Under the pieces are notes generated by a model. It did not search any database. It worked only from the letters and a program-made list of their open reading frames with translations, and was not told the DNA's origin. Of a stretch of 55,793 bases of DNA, positions 33,839-42,175 are shown in pieces. The position numbers were made by a program, and so were the translations under genes. Position 1 is the stretch's first letter. The number at the start of each line of letters is the position of its first letter. This stretch comes from an uncultured Eubacterium sp. (lineage in GTDB: Bacteria; Bacillota; Clostridia; Lachnospirales; Lachnospiraceae), in contig URQO01000006.1 of assembly GCA_900550135.1 (NCBI GenBank), forward strand, positions 1-55,793, read 5' to 3'.

Positions 33839-34547
33839 GTTCCTCCTCCTTTACAGGAAATAGTATTGCTGCTCCAAGGGCTATAATTATAGTAAGAATC
33901 ATAATTTTAATGCCTGATGATATGCCATCAAAAACAGGTAATGTATTAAATATATAACTAAATACAAAACTTACTATAATAACCATTGCAACTATTTTAT
34001 TTTTCTTTCCTTCAGGAATAATACAGGCTATAAACATACCATACAAGCCAACACTTAATGCACTGACTGCTCTAAGCGGAAGTGCATTTCCCATAATTAC
34101 GCCCAAGGCTGTTCCTGCCACCCATCCCGGTGATGCCACTGCAGCAAGTCCAAATACATATACCGGATTTAACTTGCCATAAACTGAAATTGATGCGCCG
34201 AATATTTCATCTGTAATGAAATACCCCATTATCAATCTTTTCCAAATTGGTGTATCCGATGGTATCTTTTGGCTAAGTGCACAGGACATAAGTAAATATC
34301 TGGCATTTGCCACTACTTCCATTAATACCATAATTAACAGATTGGCACCTGAACCTATTAATGTAAATGCTATGTACTCTCCGGCTGATGCATGAAGTCC
34401 AAAACTTGTGACTGCTGCTGCTAATGGAGATATTCCCACATTCTTTGCCTGAATCCCCAAAGTAAAGGCCACTGCAAAATATCCTAACGCAATGGGAATT
34501 CCTGCTTTAACTCCCTTTGCGAAACAATCTAACTGACGTTCTTTCAT
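33831..34547 (-). CDS. azlC: AzlC family branched-chain amino acid exporter subunit
   Basis: The 238-residue protein has the family pattern FAKGVKAGIPIALGYFAVAFTLG, SLFGLHASAGEYIAFTLIG-like GLHASAGEYIAF and MEVVANARYLLMSCAL. It is a permease with about six to eight helices. It pairs with azlD immediately downstream (eight-base overlap). Such pairs export leucine, isoleucine or valine analogues. The 280 bases upstream of azlC hold no further gene, only AT-rich sequence and the ddh terminator. Confidence 0.92.
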   Translation of the reverse strand: MKERQLDCFAKGVKAGIPIALGYFAVAFTLGIQAKNVGISPLAAAVTSFGLHASAGEYIAFTLIGSGANLLIMVLMEVVANARYLLMSCALSQKIPSDTPIWKRLIMGYFITDEIFGASISVYGKLNPVYVFGLAAVASPGWVAGTALGVIMGNALPLRAVSALSVGLYGMFIACIIPEGKKNKIVAMVIIVSFVFSYIFNTLPVFDGISSGIKIMILTIIIALGAAILFPVKEEEHG

Positions 34548-34756
34548 TTTCTTAATCTCACGTATTTTTTTATTTTATCAACTTTACAAATTTTTTCTTA
34601 TTTTATTAACTTTATAGATTATAGTATGTTTTAGTATTTATAGCAAATGTATTTCATTATATATCGTAAAACACTTTTGACTTTCATAAATTTTATCTTG
34701 GCACACCTGCTAGTTCTTACTACATATTATAATGTTTATAATTCTTGATACTACAG

Positions 34757-34794
34757 AAAAAGCATAGCTGTAAATACCTACAGCTATGCTTTTT
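34757..34794. terminator. ddh terminator
   Basis: A perfect 16-bp stem AAAAAGCATAGCTGTA/TACAGCTATGCTTTTT with a six-base loop, followed by a T tract on the plus strand. The minus-strand reading starts 34 bases after the ddh stop and also has U's. It isolates ddh from azlC. Confidence 0.9.
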
Positions 34795-34827
34795 TTATTT
34801 TACAAAATCAAATTCTGCTCCTACAGA

Positions 34828-35814
34828 TTATAACATTTCTTTTCTTAATTCTGCTCCATCTTTTGCGCTAAGGTATGCAGGTGCAATATCAAATACTGTC
34901 TTGCAACCACTCTGACCTTCCTTGCTTAATCTGTATGCTGCTCTTGCATAAGCAATCAGCACACTTGAAGTAAATTCAGGGTTTGAATCCAGTTTTAAAC
35001 TATATTCAATAAGATGTTTGTGTTCTTTTTCCCAGCCTGTTACGCCACTTCTTAAAACAAATCCACCATGTGGGATACCACTGTGATTTGCCTTTAATTC
35101 TTCTTCACTAATGAAATGTACTGTTGTATCATAGTCAGCAAAATAGTTTGGCATTGTCTTAATTTCTTCTTCAACTTTTGCTGCATCAGCTCCATCTTCC
35201 AATACTACAAAACACTCTCTTGTGTGTTTTTCTCTTGTAGTAAGTTCAGGGTTGCTTCCAGAACGTACAGCCTCAAGGGCACTATCTACAGGAATTGTGT
35301 ACTGCTTTGCATCTTTTACACCTTCAATACGTCTAATTGCATCGGAATGTCCCTGGCTTACGCCTTTGCCCCAGAATGTATAATCTTTTCCTTCAGGTAA
35401 AATTGCATTTGCATATAGTCTGTTAAGTGAGAACATTCCAGGATCCCAACCTACAGAAATAATTCCAACTGTGTTGTTTTCTTTTGCTGCCTTATCAACA
35501 TTTTCAAAATGTTCAGGAATACGTGCGTGTGTATCAAAACTATCAATAACATTGAAGTTCTTTGCAAACTCAGGTGTCTGCTTAGGTAAATCTGTAGCAC
35601 TTCCTCCACATAAAATCATAACATCAATCTTGTCCTTCCAGTCTGTGGCATCTTCTACCTTACAAACCTGTGCTGTCTTTGTTAAAATTGAAACTGTAGA
35701 AGGATCTCTACGTGTAAATACTGCAACTAATTCCATGTCATCATTTTGCTTAATTGCACATTCTACTCCTCTACCTAAATTTCCATAACCAATGATTCCA
35801 ATACGAATACTCAT
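34828..35814 (-). CDS. ddh: meso-diaminopimelate dehydrogenase
   Basis: NADP-dependent synthesis of meso-diaminopimelate from tetrahydrodipicolinate in one step, feeding lysine and peptidoglycan. The 328-residue protein starts with the Rossmann motif IGIIGYGNLGRGVECAI and has the family segments FDTHARIPEHF, SVGWDPGMFSLNRLYANAILP, FWGKGVSQGHSDAIRRI and HGGFVLRSG. The length matches known dehydrogenases of this type. It starts with a clear RBS (GAAAAAGTAAG is weak, so the exact start rests on family length). A terminator follows. Confidence 0.95.
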   Translation of the reverse strand: MSIRIGIIGYGNLGRGVECAIKQNDDMELVAVFTRRDPSTVSILTKTAQVCKVEDATDWKDKIDVMILCGGSATDLPKQTPEFAKNFNVIDSFDTHARIPEHFENVDKAAKENNTVGIISVGWDPGMFSLNRLYANAILPEGKDYTFWGKGVSQGHSDAIRRIEGVKDAKQYTIPVDSALEAVRSGSNPELTTREKHTRECFVVLEDGADAAKVEEEIKTMPNYFADYDTTVHFISEEELKANHSGIPHGGFVLRSGVTGWEKEHKHLIEYSLKLDSNPEFTSSVLIAYARAAYRLSKEGQSGCKTVFDIAPAYLSAKDGAELRKEML

Positions 35815-35856
35815 CTTACTTTTTCCTCTTTCTCATTAAATTTTGTGTTATATATT

Positions 35857-36396
35857 TTAGTAATTTTCTGCATGTACTTCAAAGAAACTTTGTGGGTGAT
35901 TGCATGCCGGACAAACTTCAGGTGCCTTTGTTCCAACACAAATATGACCACAATTTCTGCATTCCCAAACTTTAACTTCACTCTTTTCAAATACCTGAGC
36001 TGTTTCGATGTTTTTAAGTAATGCATGGTATCTTTCTTCGTGATGTCTTTCGATTTCTGCTACAAGACGGAACTTTTCAGCCAATTCTGTAAATCCTTCT
36101 TCTTCAGCAGTTTTTGCAAATTCATCATACATATCTGTCCACTCATAGTTTTCTCCCTCAGCTGCTGCTGCAAGGTTTTCAGATGTATTTCCAATACCGC
36201 TTAATTCCTTAAACCACATTTTTGCATGTTCTTTTTCATTGTCGGCAGTTTTTAAAAATAATGATGAAATCTGCTCATAACCTTCCTTTTTTGCTACTGA
36301 TGCAAAATATGTGTACTTGTTTCTTGCCTGAGACTCACCTGCAAATGCAGCCTCAAGATTTTTTTCAGTTTTTGTTCCTTTGTATTTATTATCCAT
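35857..36396 (-). CDS. rbr: rubrerythrin
   Basis: The 179-residue protein reduces hydrogen peroxide in anaerobes. A ferritin-like domain carries the di-iron ligand motifs EAAFAGESQARNKY, ADNEKEHAKMWFKE and EIERHHEERYHALL. A C-terminal rubredoxin domain has CRNCGH and CPACNHP cysteine pairs. The domain order is the classical one. The gene has a strong promoter and an AAGGAGG box. A small gap follows before ddh. It signals an anaerobic life with oxygen stress defence. Confidence 0.96.
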   Translation of the reverse strand: MDNKYKGTKTEKNLEAAFAGESQARNKYTYFASVAKKEGYEQISSLFLKTADNEKEHAKMWFKELSGIGNTSENLAAAAEGENYEWTDMYDEFAKTAEEEGFTELAEKFRLVAEIERHHEERYHALLKNIETAQVFEKSEVKVWECRNCGHICVGTKAPEVCPACNHPQSFFEVHAENY

Positions 36397-36424
36397 AATG
36401 GTACCTCCTTAAAATAACAAGTTC

Positions 36425-36453
36425 ATTATACTCTTTATTGATTTTTGATTCAA
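36425..36453 (-). promoter_or_regulatory. rubrerythrin promoter
   Basis: TTGAAT (36448-36453), 17 bases and TATAAT (36425-36430) on the minus strand, about 30 bases upstream of the start. Confidence 0.8.
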
Positions 36454-36530
36454 TGATTTATTGTTTCTTTCTTATTAATATGTTAATATAATAACCGATT
36501 AATTTAGGATTTTTATAAGAGGATAAATTT

Positions 36531-37391
36531 ATGTGGATTGCGGATAATTGGAAAGATTATGAAGTTATTGATACTTCAACAGGAGAAAAATTAGAGCGTT
36601 GGGGAGATTACCTTTTGGTTAGACCAGACCCTCAGGTTATATGGAACACTCAAAAAAAAGATAATGGTTGGAGAAAACACAATGGTCATTACCACCGTAG
36701 CAACAAAGGTGGTGGCAAATGGGACTTTTTTAATTTGCCTGAACAATGGACCATTGATTACCAAAATCTTACTTTCAACCTAAAACCTTTTAGTTTTAAA
36801 CATACAGGACTTTTCCCTGAGCAGGCAACAAACTGGGACTGGTTCTCTGAAAAAATTAAAAATTCCGGCAGACAGGTTAAGGTGTTAAATCTTTTTGCCT
36901 ACACAGGTGGTGCGACTTTGGCTGCTCTTGAAGCCGGTGCACACGTTACACATGTAGATGCATCAAAAGGTATGGTTACATGGGCAAAAGAAAATGCCGT
37001 ATCATCAAATCTTGCCGACAGACCTGTTCGTTGGCTTGTAGACGATTGCGTAAAATTTGTTGAAAGAGAAATCAGACGTGGCAATAAATATGATGGTATT
37101 ATTATGGATCCTCCATCATACGGTCGTGGGCCTAAAGGTGAAACATGGAAAATCGAAGAAAGTATTTTCCCATTTGTGGAGCTTTGCACCAACATTTTAA
37201 GTGACGACCCACTTTTCTTTTTAATAAATTCATACACTACAGGGTTGCAGCCGGCAGTTCTTAACTACATGATTAATACTGCCATTGTACCAAAGTTTGG
37301 TGGTCATGTTGAAGCTGCTGAAATTGGGCTTCCTGTTTCATCAAATGGTTTGGTTCTTCCTTGTGGAGCATCAGGACGTTGGAGCAAATAG
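36531..37391 (+). CDS. class I SAM-dependent methyltransferase, rRNA (RlmI/RlmK-like)
   Basis: The 286-residue protein has a SAM-binding Rossmann motif VLNLFAYTGGATLAALEAGAHVTHVDASKGMVTWAKEN and motif IV MDPPSYGRGPKGE. These match the catalytic domain of 23S rRNA cytosine/guanine methyltransferases such as RlmK and RlmI. The N-terminal part (KLERWGDYLLVRPDPQVIWN) contains a short dimer/positioning domain, not a full PUA domain. The nucleobase target cannot be read. The start has an AAGAGGA box. Confidence 0.85.
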   Translation: MWIADNWKDYEVIDTSTGEKLERWGDYLLVRPDPQVIWNTQKKDNGWRKHNGHYHRSNKGGGKWDFFNLPEQWTIDYQNLTFNLKPFSFKHTGLFPEQATNWDWFSEKIKNSGRQVKVLNLFAYTGGATLAALEAGAHVTHVDASKGMVTWAKENAVSSNLADRPVRWLVDDCVKFVEREIRRGNKYDGIIMDPPSYGRGPKGETWKIEESIFPFVELCTNILSDDPLFFLINSYTTGLQPAVLNYMINTAIVPKFGGHVEAAEIGLPVSSNGLVLPCGASGRWSK

Positions 37392-37403
37392 TTTTTTCTA
37401 TCA

Positions 37404-37500
37404 AAAAAGGATATGTAAGTGCTAACAAAGAACAATTTTTAATCATTAGATTTTATATCTAATTGACCTCGATTTGTTCATAGCATTACATATCCTTTTT
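37404..37500. terminator. 97-nt imperfect palindrome between convergent genes
   Basis: AAAAAGGATATGTAA (37404-37418) pairs with TTACATATCCTTTTT (37486-37500). Inside it, TGCTA pairs with TAGCA, GAACAA with TTGTTC, and ATTAGAT with ATCTAAT around a TTTAT loop, forming a long interrupted stem. The 15-bp base with A and T tracts can terminate transcription both ways. It is far longer than an ordinary terminator and could be a small mobile palindrome or a structured RNA. Confidence 0.7.
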
Positions 37501-37501
37501 A

Positions 37502-38140
37502 TTAAATTTCTACTTCCTGAATAGAAAACTCTTTGTCTCTTATATCAGCACATATAGCTATGATATAAAGTTTGTCCAATTTCATCTGCAAAATTGCATA
37601 TCCCGGATTGTCTATAATCTTTGGATTGTCTCCTGTCAAATCAATCTCAAATGAATTTAATGGTTTTCTAAGACCTATTCCTACATTTTTTAGATATGCC
37701 TCTTTAATGGTCCAAATCTCATGAAAACGCTGTCTTTGAATATCGTTATCTTCAAATTCATTTATGTATGCACACTCATTGGTACAGAAATTCTTTTCTG
37801 CAATAAGGTGATTATGCTTTTCCATTCTTTGAATATCTATTCCAATGTTGAACTCTGATACAACTATTACAACATAATTTCCTGAATGAGATATATTAAA
37901 AGACATCTTTGTTGTTGTAAAATGTGGCTTGCCATTTTTAGCAACCATAATATCATCATTTATATTATATTTGTCTTTTATGTAATTAATCAAAAGACCT
38001 GCTCCAAGACATCTAAGTCTGTCATCTGTCTTTTTTAATCTTTCTATTTTTTCCAATCTCTCTTTGCTGACTTCTTTTACCTTTTCAGCAAATACATTTT
38101 TATTTCTTAAAGGTGTTACATTAAAATAAAAAACTTCCAT
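37502..38140 (-). CDS. Sfp-type 4'-phosphopantetheinyl transferase
   Basis: The 212-residue protein activates acyl or peptidyl carrier proteins by transferring phosphopantetheine from CoA. The three family motifs are MSFNISHSGNYVVIVVSEFNIGIDIQRME (with the metal-binding Asp), and FHEIWTIKEAYLKNVGIG. It is of the larger Sfp type rather than AcpS. No polyketide or peptide synthase is present in the window, so its substrate lies elsewhere. An AGAGGGA box supports the start. Confidence 0.92.
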   Translation of the reverse strand: MEVFYFNVTPLRNKNVFAEKVKEVSKERLEKIERLKKTDDRLRCLGAGLLINYIKDKYNINDDIMVAKNGKPHFTTTKMSFNISHSGNYVVIVVSEFNIGIDIQRMEKHNHLIAEKNFCTNECAYINEFEDNDIQRQRFHEIWTIKEAYLKNVGIGLRKPLNSFEIDLTGDNPKIIDNPGYAILQMKLDKLYIIAICADIRDKEFSIQEVEI

Positions 38141-38262
38141 TTTATCCCTCTTTTACTGAATTTCCAAAAAATAGTGTAGCACAATTTATATTTTATGAAA
38201 ACAACATTTTAAAAATTACTATCTTTTTTAATTTATTTTCATTTAATATTTAATTGTTAATA

Positions 38263-38742
38263 CTAATCTACGGTAATATCTGCAAGTTTAAATCTAATCA
38301 CCTTTTTCACATCTTCAAGAGCCACTTCTACCTGATGTCCTATTTTTCCACCACTAAACATAATGGTGTCAAACTGACCGGCACTTTCATCTATAATTGT
38401 TTCAAAACTTTTTTTCATGCCAATTGGAGAACAACCACCATGAACATAACCTGTCAATGGTAATAATTCTTTTGATTTTAACATTTCGATTTTTTTCTCA
38501 CCAACTGCATGAGCTGCCTTTTTCAGATCAAGTTCCTTACATACCGGGACTAAGAAAACATAATTTTTCTTTGTTTTTGCCACTGTTACAAGTGTTTTAA
38601 ATACACAGTCAGGATTTTGTTCTAAAGCCTGTGCCACTTCCGCACCACCAATGGCACCTGTTCCTTCATAATTATGACTTTTATAAGGTATTTTTTTACT
38701 GTCTAAGACACGCATTACATTTGTTTTATCTTCTTTTTTCAT
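38263..38742 (-). CDS. ybaK: Cys-tRNA(Pro)/Cys-tRNA(Cys) deacylase YbaK/EbsC
   Basis: The 159-residue protein of the YbaK/ProX editing family hydrolyses misacylated Cys-tRNA(Pro). The signature features are the start KTNVMRVLDSKKIPYKSHNYEG, VFKTLVTVAKTKKNYVFLVPVCKELDLKKAAHAVGEKKIEML, and GGCSPIGMKKSF near the end. It is last in the PTS cluster, just after the second GntR regulator (12-base gap), probably by transcriptional run-on rather than shared function. Confidence 0.92.
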   Translation of the reverse strand: MKKEDKTNVMRVLDSKKIPYKSHNYEGTGAIGGAEVAQALEQNPDCVFKTLVTVAKTKKNYVFLVPVCKELDLKKAAHAVGEKKIEMLKSKELLPLTGYVHGGCSPIGMKKSFETIIDESAGQFDTIMFSGGKIGHQVEVALEDVKKVIRFKLADITVD

Positions 38743-38754
38743 TATTCTTTCCTT

Positions 38755-39489
38755 CTATTCTGCCTCTGCCACAAACTTAAACTCTGCATATGACGGATTT
38801 AAATAACTTCTTGTAAACTCTACAATATTGCCATCTGAATCCACTGACTGATACTCAATTTTAAAAATTGCCGTACCCTTTTCAACATTTAAAAGTTCTG
38901 CAATGTTTTCATTGGCATCAAGACATATAAGATTCTGCTTGAAATCTACCGGCATGTGATTGTTTACATCCATATAATCATATAAAGATACTTTTGAGAA
39001 ATCAAACTTGTCTATATCCTTAAAATATTTGTATGGAACATATGTATATTCCACTGCAAATGGTTCTCCGTCTCCTATACGTACACGGTGTATGCCCCAT
39101 GCCTTTTCATCTTCATTTAGTGCCAGCTTGTAATTGATATATTTACTACCTTCAACTTCACCAGTTCCAAACACTTTGTTTACAATCTTTATACCCATAT
39201 CCCTAAAAATTGCTGTAATTCCTGCGTTCCCTGATTCGTTGGCATATTCCAAATCTATTTTCTTTTTGTCTCTTGCAAGTACAAATGTACCTGCTCCCGG
39301 TTTTCGATACAAATAGCCCTGCTCCACCAGTTTGTTCACAGCTCTTTTTACAGTCATTCTATTTACACCATATGTATCAGCCATTCTTCGTTCACTTGGT
39401 ATAGCTTCTCCCGGCAAATACTTTTTTTCTTCTATTTTTTTTATGATAATGTCCTGTAACTGAACATATAAAGGCATTCTATAATCCAT
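38755..39489 (-). CDS. GntR family regulator with UTRA domain (second copy)
   Basis: The 244-residue protein has an N-terminal winged helix (MPLYVQLQDIIIKKIEEKKYLPGEAIPSERRMADTYGVNRMTVKRAVNKLVEQGYLYRKPGAG) and a UTRA ligand-binding domain ending in TRSYLNPSYAEFKFVAE. UTRA regulators of this type bind sugar phosphates. The ATG overlaps the upstream gntR gene by 11 bases. It differs considerably from that paralogue, so the two may sense different ligands or form heteromers. Confidence 0.93.
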   Translation of the reverse strand: MDYRMPLYVQLQDIIIKKIEEKKYLPGEAIPSERRMADTYGVNRMTVKRAVNKLVEQGYLYRKPGAGTFVLARDKKKIDLEYANESGNAGITAIFRDMGIKIVNKVFGTGEVEGSKYINYKLALNEDEKAWGIHRVRIGDGEPFAVEYTYVPYKYFKDIDKFDFSKVSLYDYMDVNNHMPVDFKQNLICLDANENIAELLNVEKGTAIFKIEYQSVDSDGNIVEFTRSYLNPSYAEFKFVAEAE

Positions 39490-40240
39490 ACAATCCCTCC
39501 TTAGTTTTTGATTCTATGTCAGGTCTATCCATTTCAAACTCTACCCAGTCCTTGTTCATTATGCTGTGCAGATATTGTATTATATTTCCCTGACTGTCAT
39601 ATGTTGTTCCACATTTTTTAACTAATGCAGTCAACTTGTCAACTTTTAGATTTTTCGCTTCAAATTCGTCTGCATACACTATCTCAATAGTCTGTTCTTC
39701 TTTTTGCGGAATCACTTTGTATTCATTAATTAATATACTAAATAATGATCCTTCTTCCACGTCATATTTAAGCAGTTTTGGTGCTATATCTTCCGGAATG
39801 TATGCATACTCTATTGCAATAGGAATTTTTTCGTTTTCTTTCATTACTTTTCTGACTCTTGTAATCTTGTAAATAGGTGTTCCTATTGGAAGTTTTACTT
39901 TTTTTGATAATTCCTTGTCTACTTCCATTGATTCAAAAGAAAGTAATTTGTTTTTGGTTTCAATCCCCATATCATTTAATTTGTCACTGAAAGACTTTAT
40001 CTGTTGAAGGTTCGTTTTAATTCTTGGATGTCCCATGTATCTTCCACTTCGCTCTTTCTTTTCGATAATTCCCTCTTCCTCAAGAACTGTAAGTGCATTT
40101 CTAATAGTTGCACGCTGAACGTCAAAGATTTCTGCAAGTTCTCTTTCTGAAGGCAGTTTTTCTCCTTCTTTTGTTTTATTTTTTAATAAATAAAATTTTA
40201 TTTCATTTGCAATAAATTCATCCTTATTAAATAATTTCAT
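39479..40240 (-). CDS. GntR family regulator with UTRA domain (first copy)
   Basis: The 253-residue protein has a winged helix (GEKLPSERELAEIFDVQRATIRNALTVLEEEGIIEKKERSGRYM) and a UTRA domain (QQIKSFSDKLNDMGIETKNKLLSFE to FEMDRPDIESKTK). It is transcribed from its own promoter with a palindromic ACCAATTATTGGT operator overlapping the -10. This suggests autoregulation, and similar half sites at the PTS promoter suggest it controls the operon. The next GntR gene overlaps it by 11 bases. Confidence 0.93.
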   Translation of the reverse strand: MKLFNKDEFIANEIKFYLLKNKTKEGEKLPSERELAEIFDVQRATIRNALTVLEEEGIIEKKERSGRYMGHPRIKTNLQQIKSFSDKLNDMGIETKNKLLSFESMEVDKELSKKVKLPIGTPIYKITRVRKVMKENEKIPIAIEYAYIPEDIAPKLLKYDVEEGSLFSILINEYKVIPQKEEQTIEIVYADEFEAKNLKVDKLTALVKKCGTTYDSQGNIIQYLHSIMNKDWVEFEMDRPDIESKTKEGLYGL

Positions 40241-40265
40241 CTATTACGAACCTCCCTGCTTAAAT

Positions 40266-40293
40266 AGTATACCAATTATTGGTTACTTTTCAA
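40266..40293 (-). promoter_or_regulatory. gntR promoter with palindromic operator
   Basis: TTGAAA (40288-40293), 16 bases and TATACT (40266-40271) on the minus strand. ACCAATTATTGGT (40271-40283), a perfect palindrome with a central base, fills the spacer and touches the -10 box. Confidence 0.8.
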
Positions 40294-40398
40294 TGTAACA
40301 AATAACTAAATTTTGTTTTTTATTTCTTATAATTTGCTTATTTTTCTGCTTAAATACAAAGAAAGCCATCTTAATAAGACAGCCTTCCGTATTTAAAA

Positions 40399-41079
40399 TT
40401 ATGTTATGAAAGTTGATTTTTTAAACATTTTGTTAATTACTTCCGGTAATTCATTAAGATTTTCAATAATAAAATCTGCCAATGCCTGGTCATATCCATA
40501 TCTGTCATCTTTTTTTGCAATTACCTTTATTTTAGCATTAAGCGCTGCTCGTATACCATAAGTTGAATCTTCCACCGCCACACATTGATTTACATCTATT
40601 TGTAGTTTATCCGCAGTATGTAAATATATTTCAGGATTTGGTTTGCTATGTTTAAATGCTTCGCCACTAACTTTTACATCAAAATAATGGTCTATTCCTA
40701 TTTCTGATGTTACCTGATTTATGTTTTTAAGTGGAGAAGATGACGCAATTGCCATCCTAATTCCTGAATTTCTTAAATGTTCCAATGTCGGTTTTAAATA
40801 AGGAAAAGCAATATTTTTATATGATATTTTTTTATCTTTGCAAAAAGTATCAAACTCCCTATCAATTTCTTCTCCCGTTTTATTGGTTACTCCACAGCAT
40901 TTCCACCACTTTTCTACTTTTTCCTTAAAAGCCTGTGTGGAAATGCCGGGAATAGTCCTAAGTTCACTTTCAGGTACGCTTATACCTTGGTACTCTAAAA
41001 ATTCTTCAAGCCACATTTGATATATTGGCTCACTGTCTATAATGACACCGTCCATATCAAATATTACTGCTTTAATCAT
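40399..41079 (-). CDS. HAD family phosphatase, beta-phosphoglucomutase-like
   Basis: A HAD phosphatase or phosphomutase with motif I VIFDMDGVIIDSEPIYQMW, the cap-domain helices, motif II AIASSSPLKNI, the conserved Lys in KHSKPNPEIYLHT, and motif III VAVEDSTYGIRAALNAKI. The predicted first codon in the longest frame is TTG at 41091, but the ATG at 41077-41079, one base after the stop of the SIS gene (TAA then A then ATG), fits the coupled operon better and gives 226 residues. In the PTS cluster it may dephosphorylate an intermediate of the catabolic route. Confidence 0.9.
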   Translation of the reverse strand: MIKAVIFDMDGVIIDSEPIYQMWLEEFLEYQGISVPESELRTIPGISTQAFKEKVEKWWKCCGVTNKTGEEIDREFDTFCKDKKISYKNIAFPYLKPTLEHLRNSGIRMAIASSSPLKNINQVTSEIGIDHYFDVKVSGEAFKHSKPNPEIYLHTADKLQIDVNQCVAVEDSTYGIRAALNAKIKVIAKKDDRYGYDQALADFIIENLNELPEVINKMFKKSTFIT

Positions 41080-41080
41080 T

Positions 41081-42097
41081 TTAGTATTCAAACTGACGAT
41101 AGTAACGTCTAAATTCTAAACTATGTCCTGTATTTAATTCATAGTGAGCAGCTAATCTTTCTGTTAAAATTGCTGTTATAATCATTGGTGAGCAAATAAC
41201 TCTAAACTCATCATCAATTCCTTCAAGTACAAAATCTTTTGTATCAAATACTTCACATTTCTTAGTGTGTTTCTTTACAAAACGTTCTACTCTTTCATCA
41301 AGTTCTCTATATTCATCTTCGCCTTTGATTACAAAAACAGGAACCCTGTCATCTACCAATTCCAATGGGCCATGGAAGAAATCTGCAGATGTTACTGCCT
41401 TTGTTCTTACCCACTGCATTTCTTCTAAGATACACATTGTAAAGAGATATGTTTCTCCCCAAAGAACACCTGAACCTGTAAACATTGTATATGGTTCATG
41501 TGCATATTTTCTTGCAACTTCTGCTGCTCTTGGTTCAAACTCTTCTCTTATTCTTAATAAGTTTTTATGTATGCCTGCCATCTGATCAGCCCATCTTTCA
41601 TATTTAGGGAATTCTCCTCTGTTAAATAATAATCTTAAAATTACGAAATAGTATAACAGATATGAATCTTCACAATCACCACATGGGTTGTAAATTGGGT
41701 CTGTTAATAATTTTGCAAGTGGTGTTGTTTCATCCTTTGTAAATCCGTACACATCAATGCCTAGGTCCTTACACATTTCAACTGCCTTTACTATTTCTTT
41801 TGTGTTTCCTGAGGCTGATGATGTAAATACTAATGATTTTTCAGAAACATATTTCTTGTTTTTCTTTACTAAAAATTCTCCTGCATTTTCAAGGTAAATT
41901 GGCAAATCGCTATAGTATTTTGCAACTTCTACAACAGGATACCATTCTGCCCATGTTCCTCCTATTCCAAGTAATACAACATTGTCATAATCAGTCTTTG
42001 AAAGCTTATCTACTAATTCTTCAATTTCCTTTCTTTTTCCATATGACTGTGCTCCTTCTTTTAAATACTTTTCTGCGTCAAAATTTCTAAGTGACAT
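41081..42097 (-). CDS. SIS-domain deglycase, FrlB/GfrF-like
   Basis: The 338-residue protein has two SIS domains: VVLLGIGGTWAEWYPVVEVA and VFTSSASGNTKEIVKAVEMC in the first, MFTGSGVLWGETYLFTMCILEEMQWVRTKAV in the second. The C-terminal motif SADFFHGPLELVDDRVPVFVIKGEDE and the end GHSLEFRRYYRQFEY resemble fructoselysine-6-phosphate deglycases (FrlB, GfrF), including the RRYY and terminal EY residues as I recall them. It should split a phosphorylated Amadori compound into glucose-6-phosphate and an amine or amino acid. A glucosamine-6-phosphate-type role is the main alternative. Confidence 0.8.
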   Translation of the reverse strand: MSLRNFDAEKYLKEGAQSYGKRKEIEELVDKLSKTDYDNVVLLGIGGTWAEWYPVVEVAKYYSDLPIYLENAGEFLVKKNKKYVSEKSLVFTSSASGNTKEIVKAVEMCKDLGIDVYGFTKDETTPLAKLLTDPIYNPCGDCEDSYLLYYFVILRLLFNRGEFPKYERWADQMAGIHKNLLRIREEFEPRAAEVARKYAHEPYTMFTGSGVLWGETYLFTMCILEEMQWVRTKAVTSADFFHGPLELVDDRVPVFVIKGEDEYRELDERVERFVKKHTKKCEVFDTKDFVLEGIDDEFRVICSPMIITAILTERLAAHYELNTGHSLEFRRYYRQFEY

Positions 42098-42175
42098 TTT
42101 CTTTTTCCTCCTATTATTTCATTTTTTTCTCTTTTTGTTCTATATTATTTTATTTTTTTTATTTATTTTCCTATA

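Noticed and set aside
34548..34756. Possible gene or regulatory RNA upstream of azlC
   Set aside because: Only AT-rich sequence with weak repeats (TTTTATCAACTTTA-like) is visible; no ORF, promoter or stem of note.
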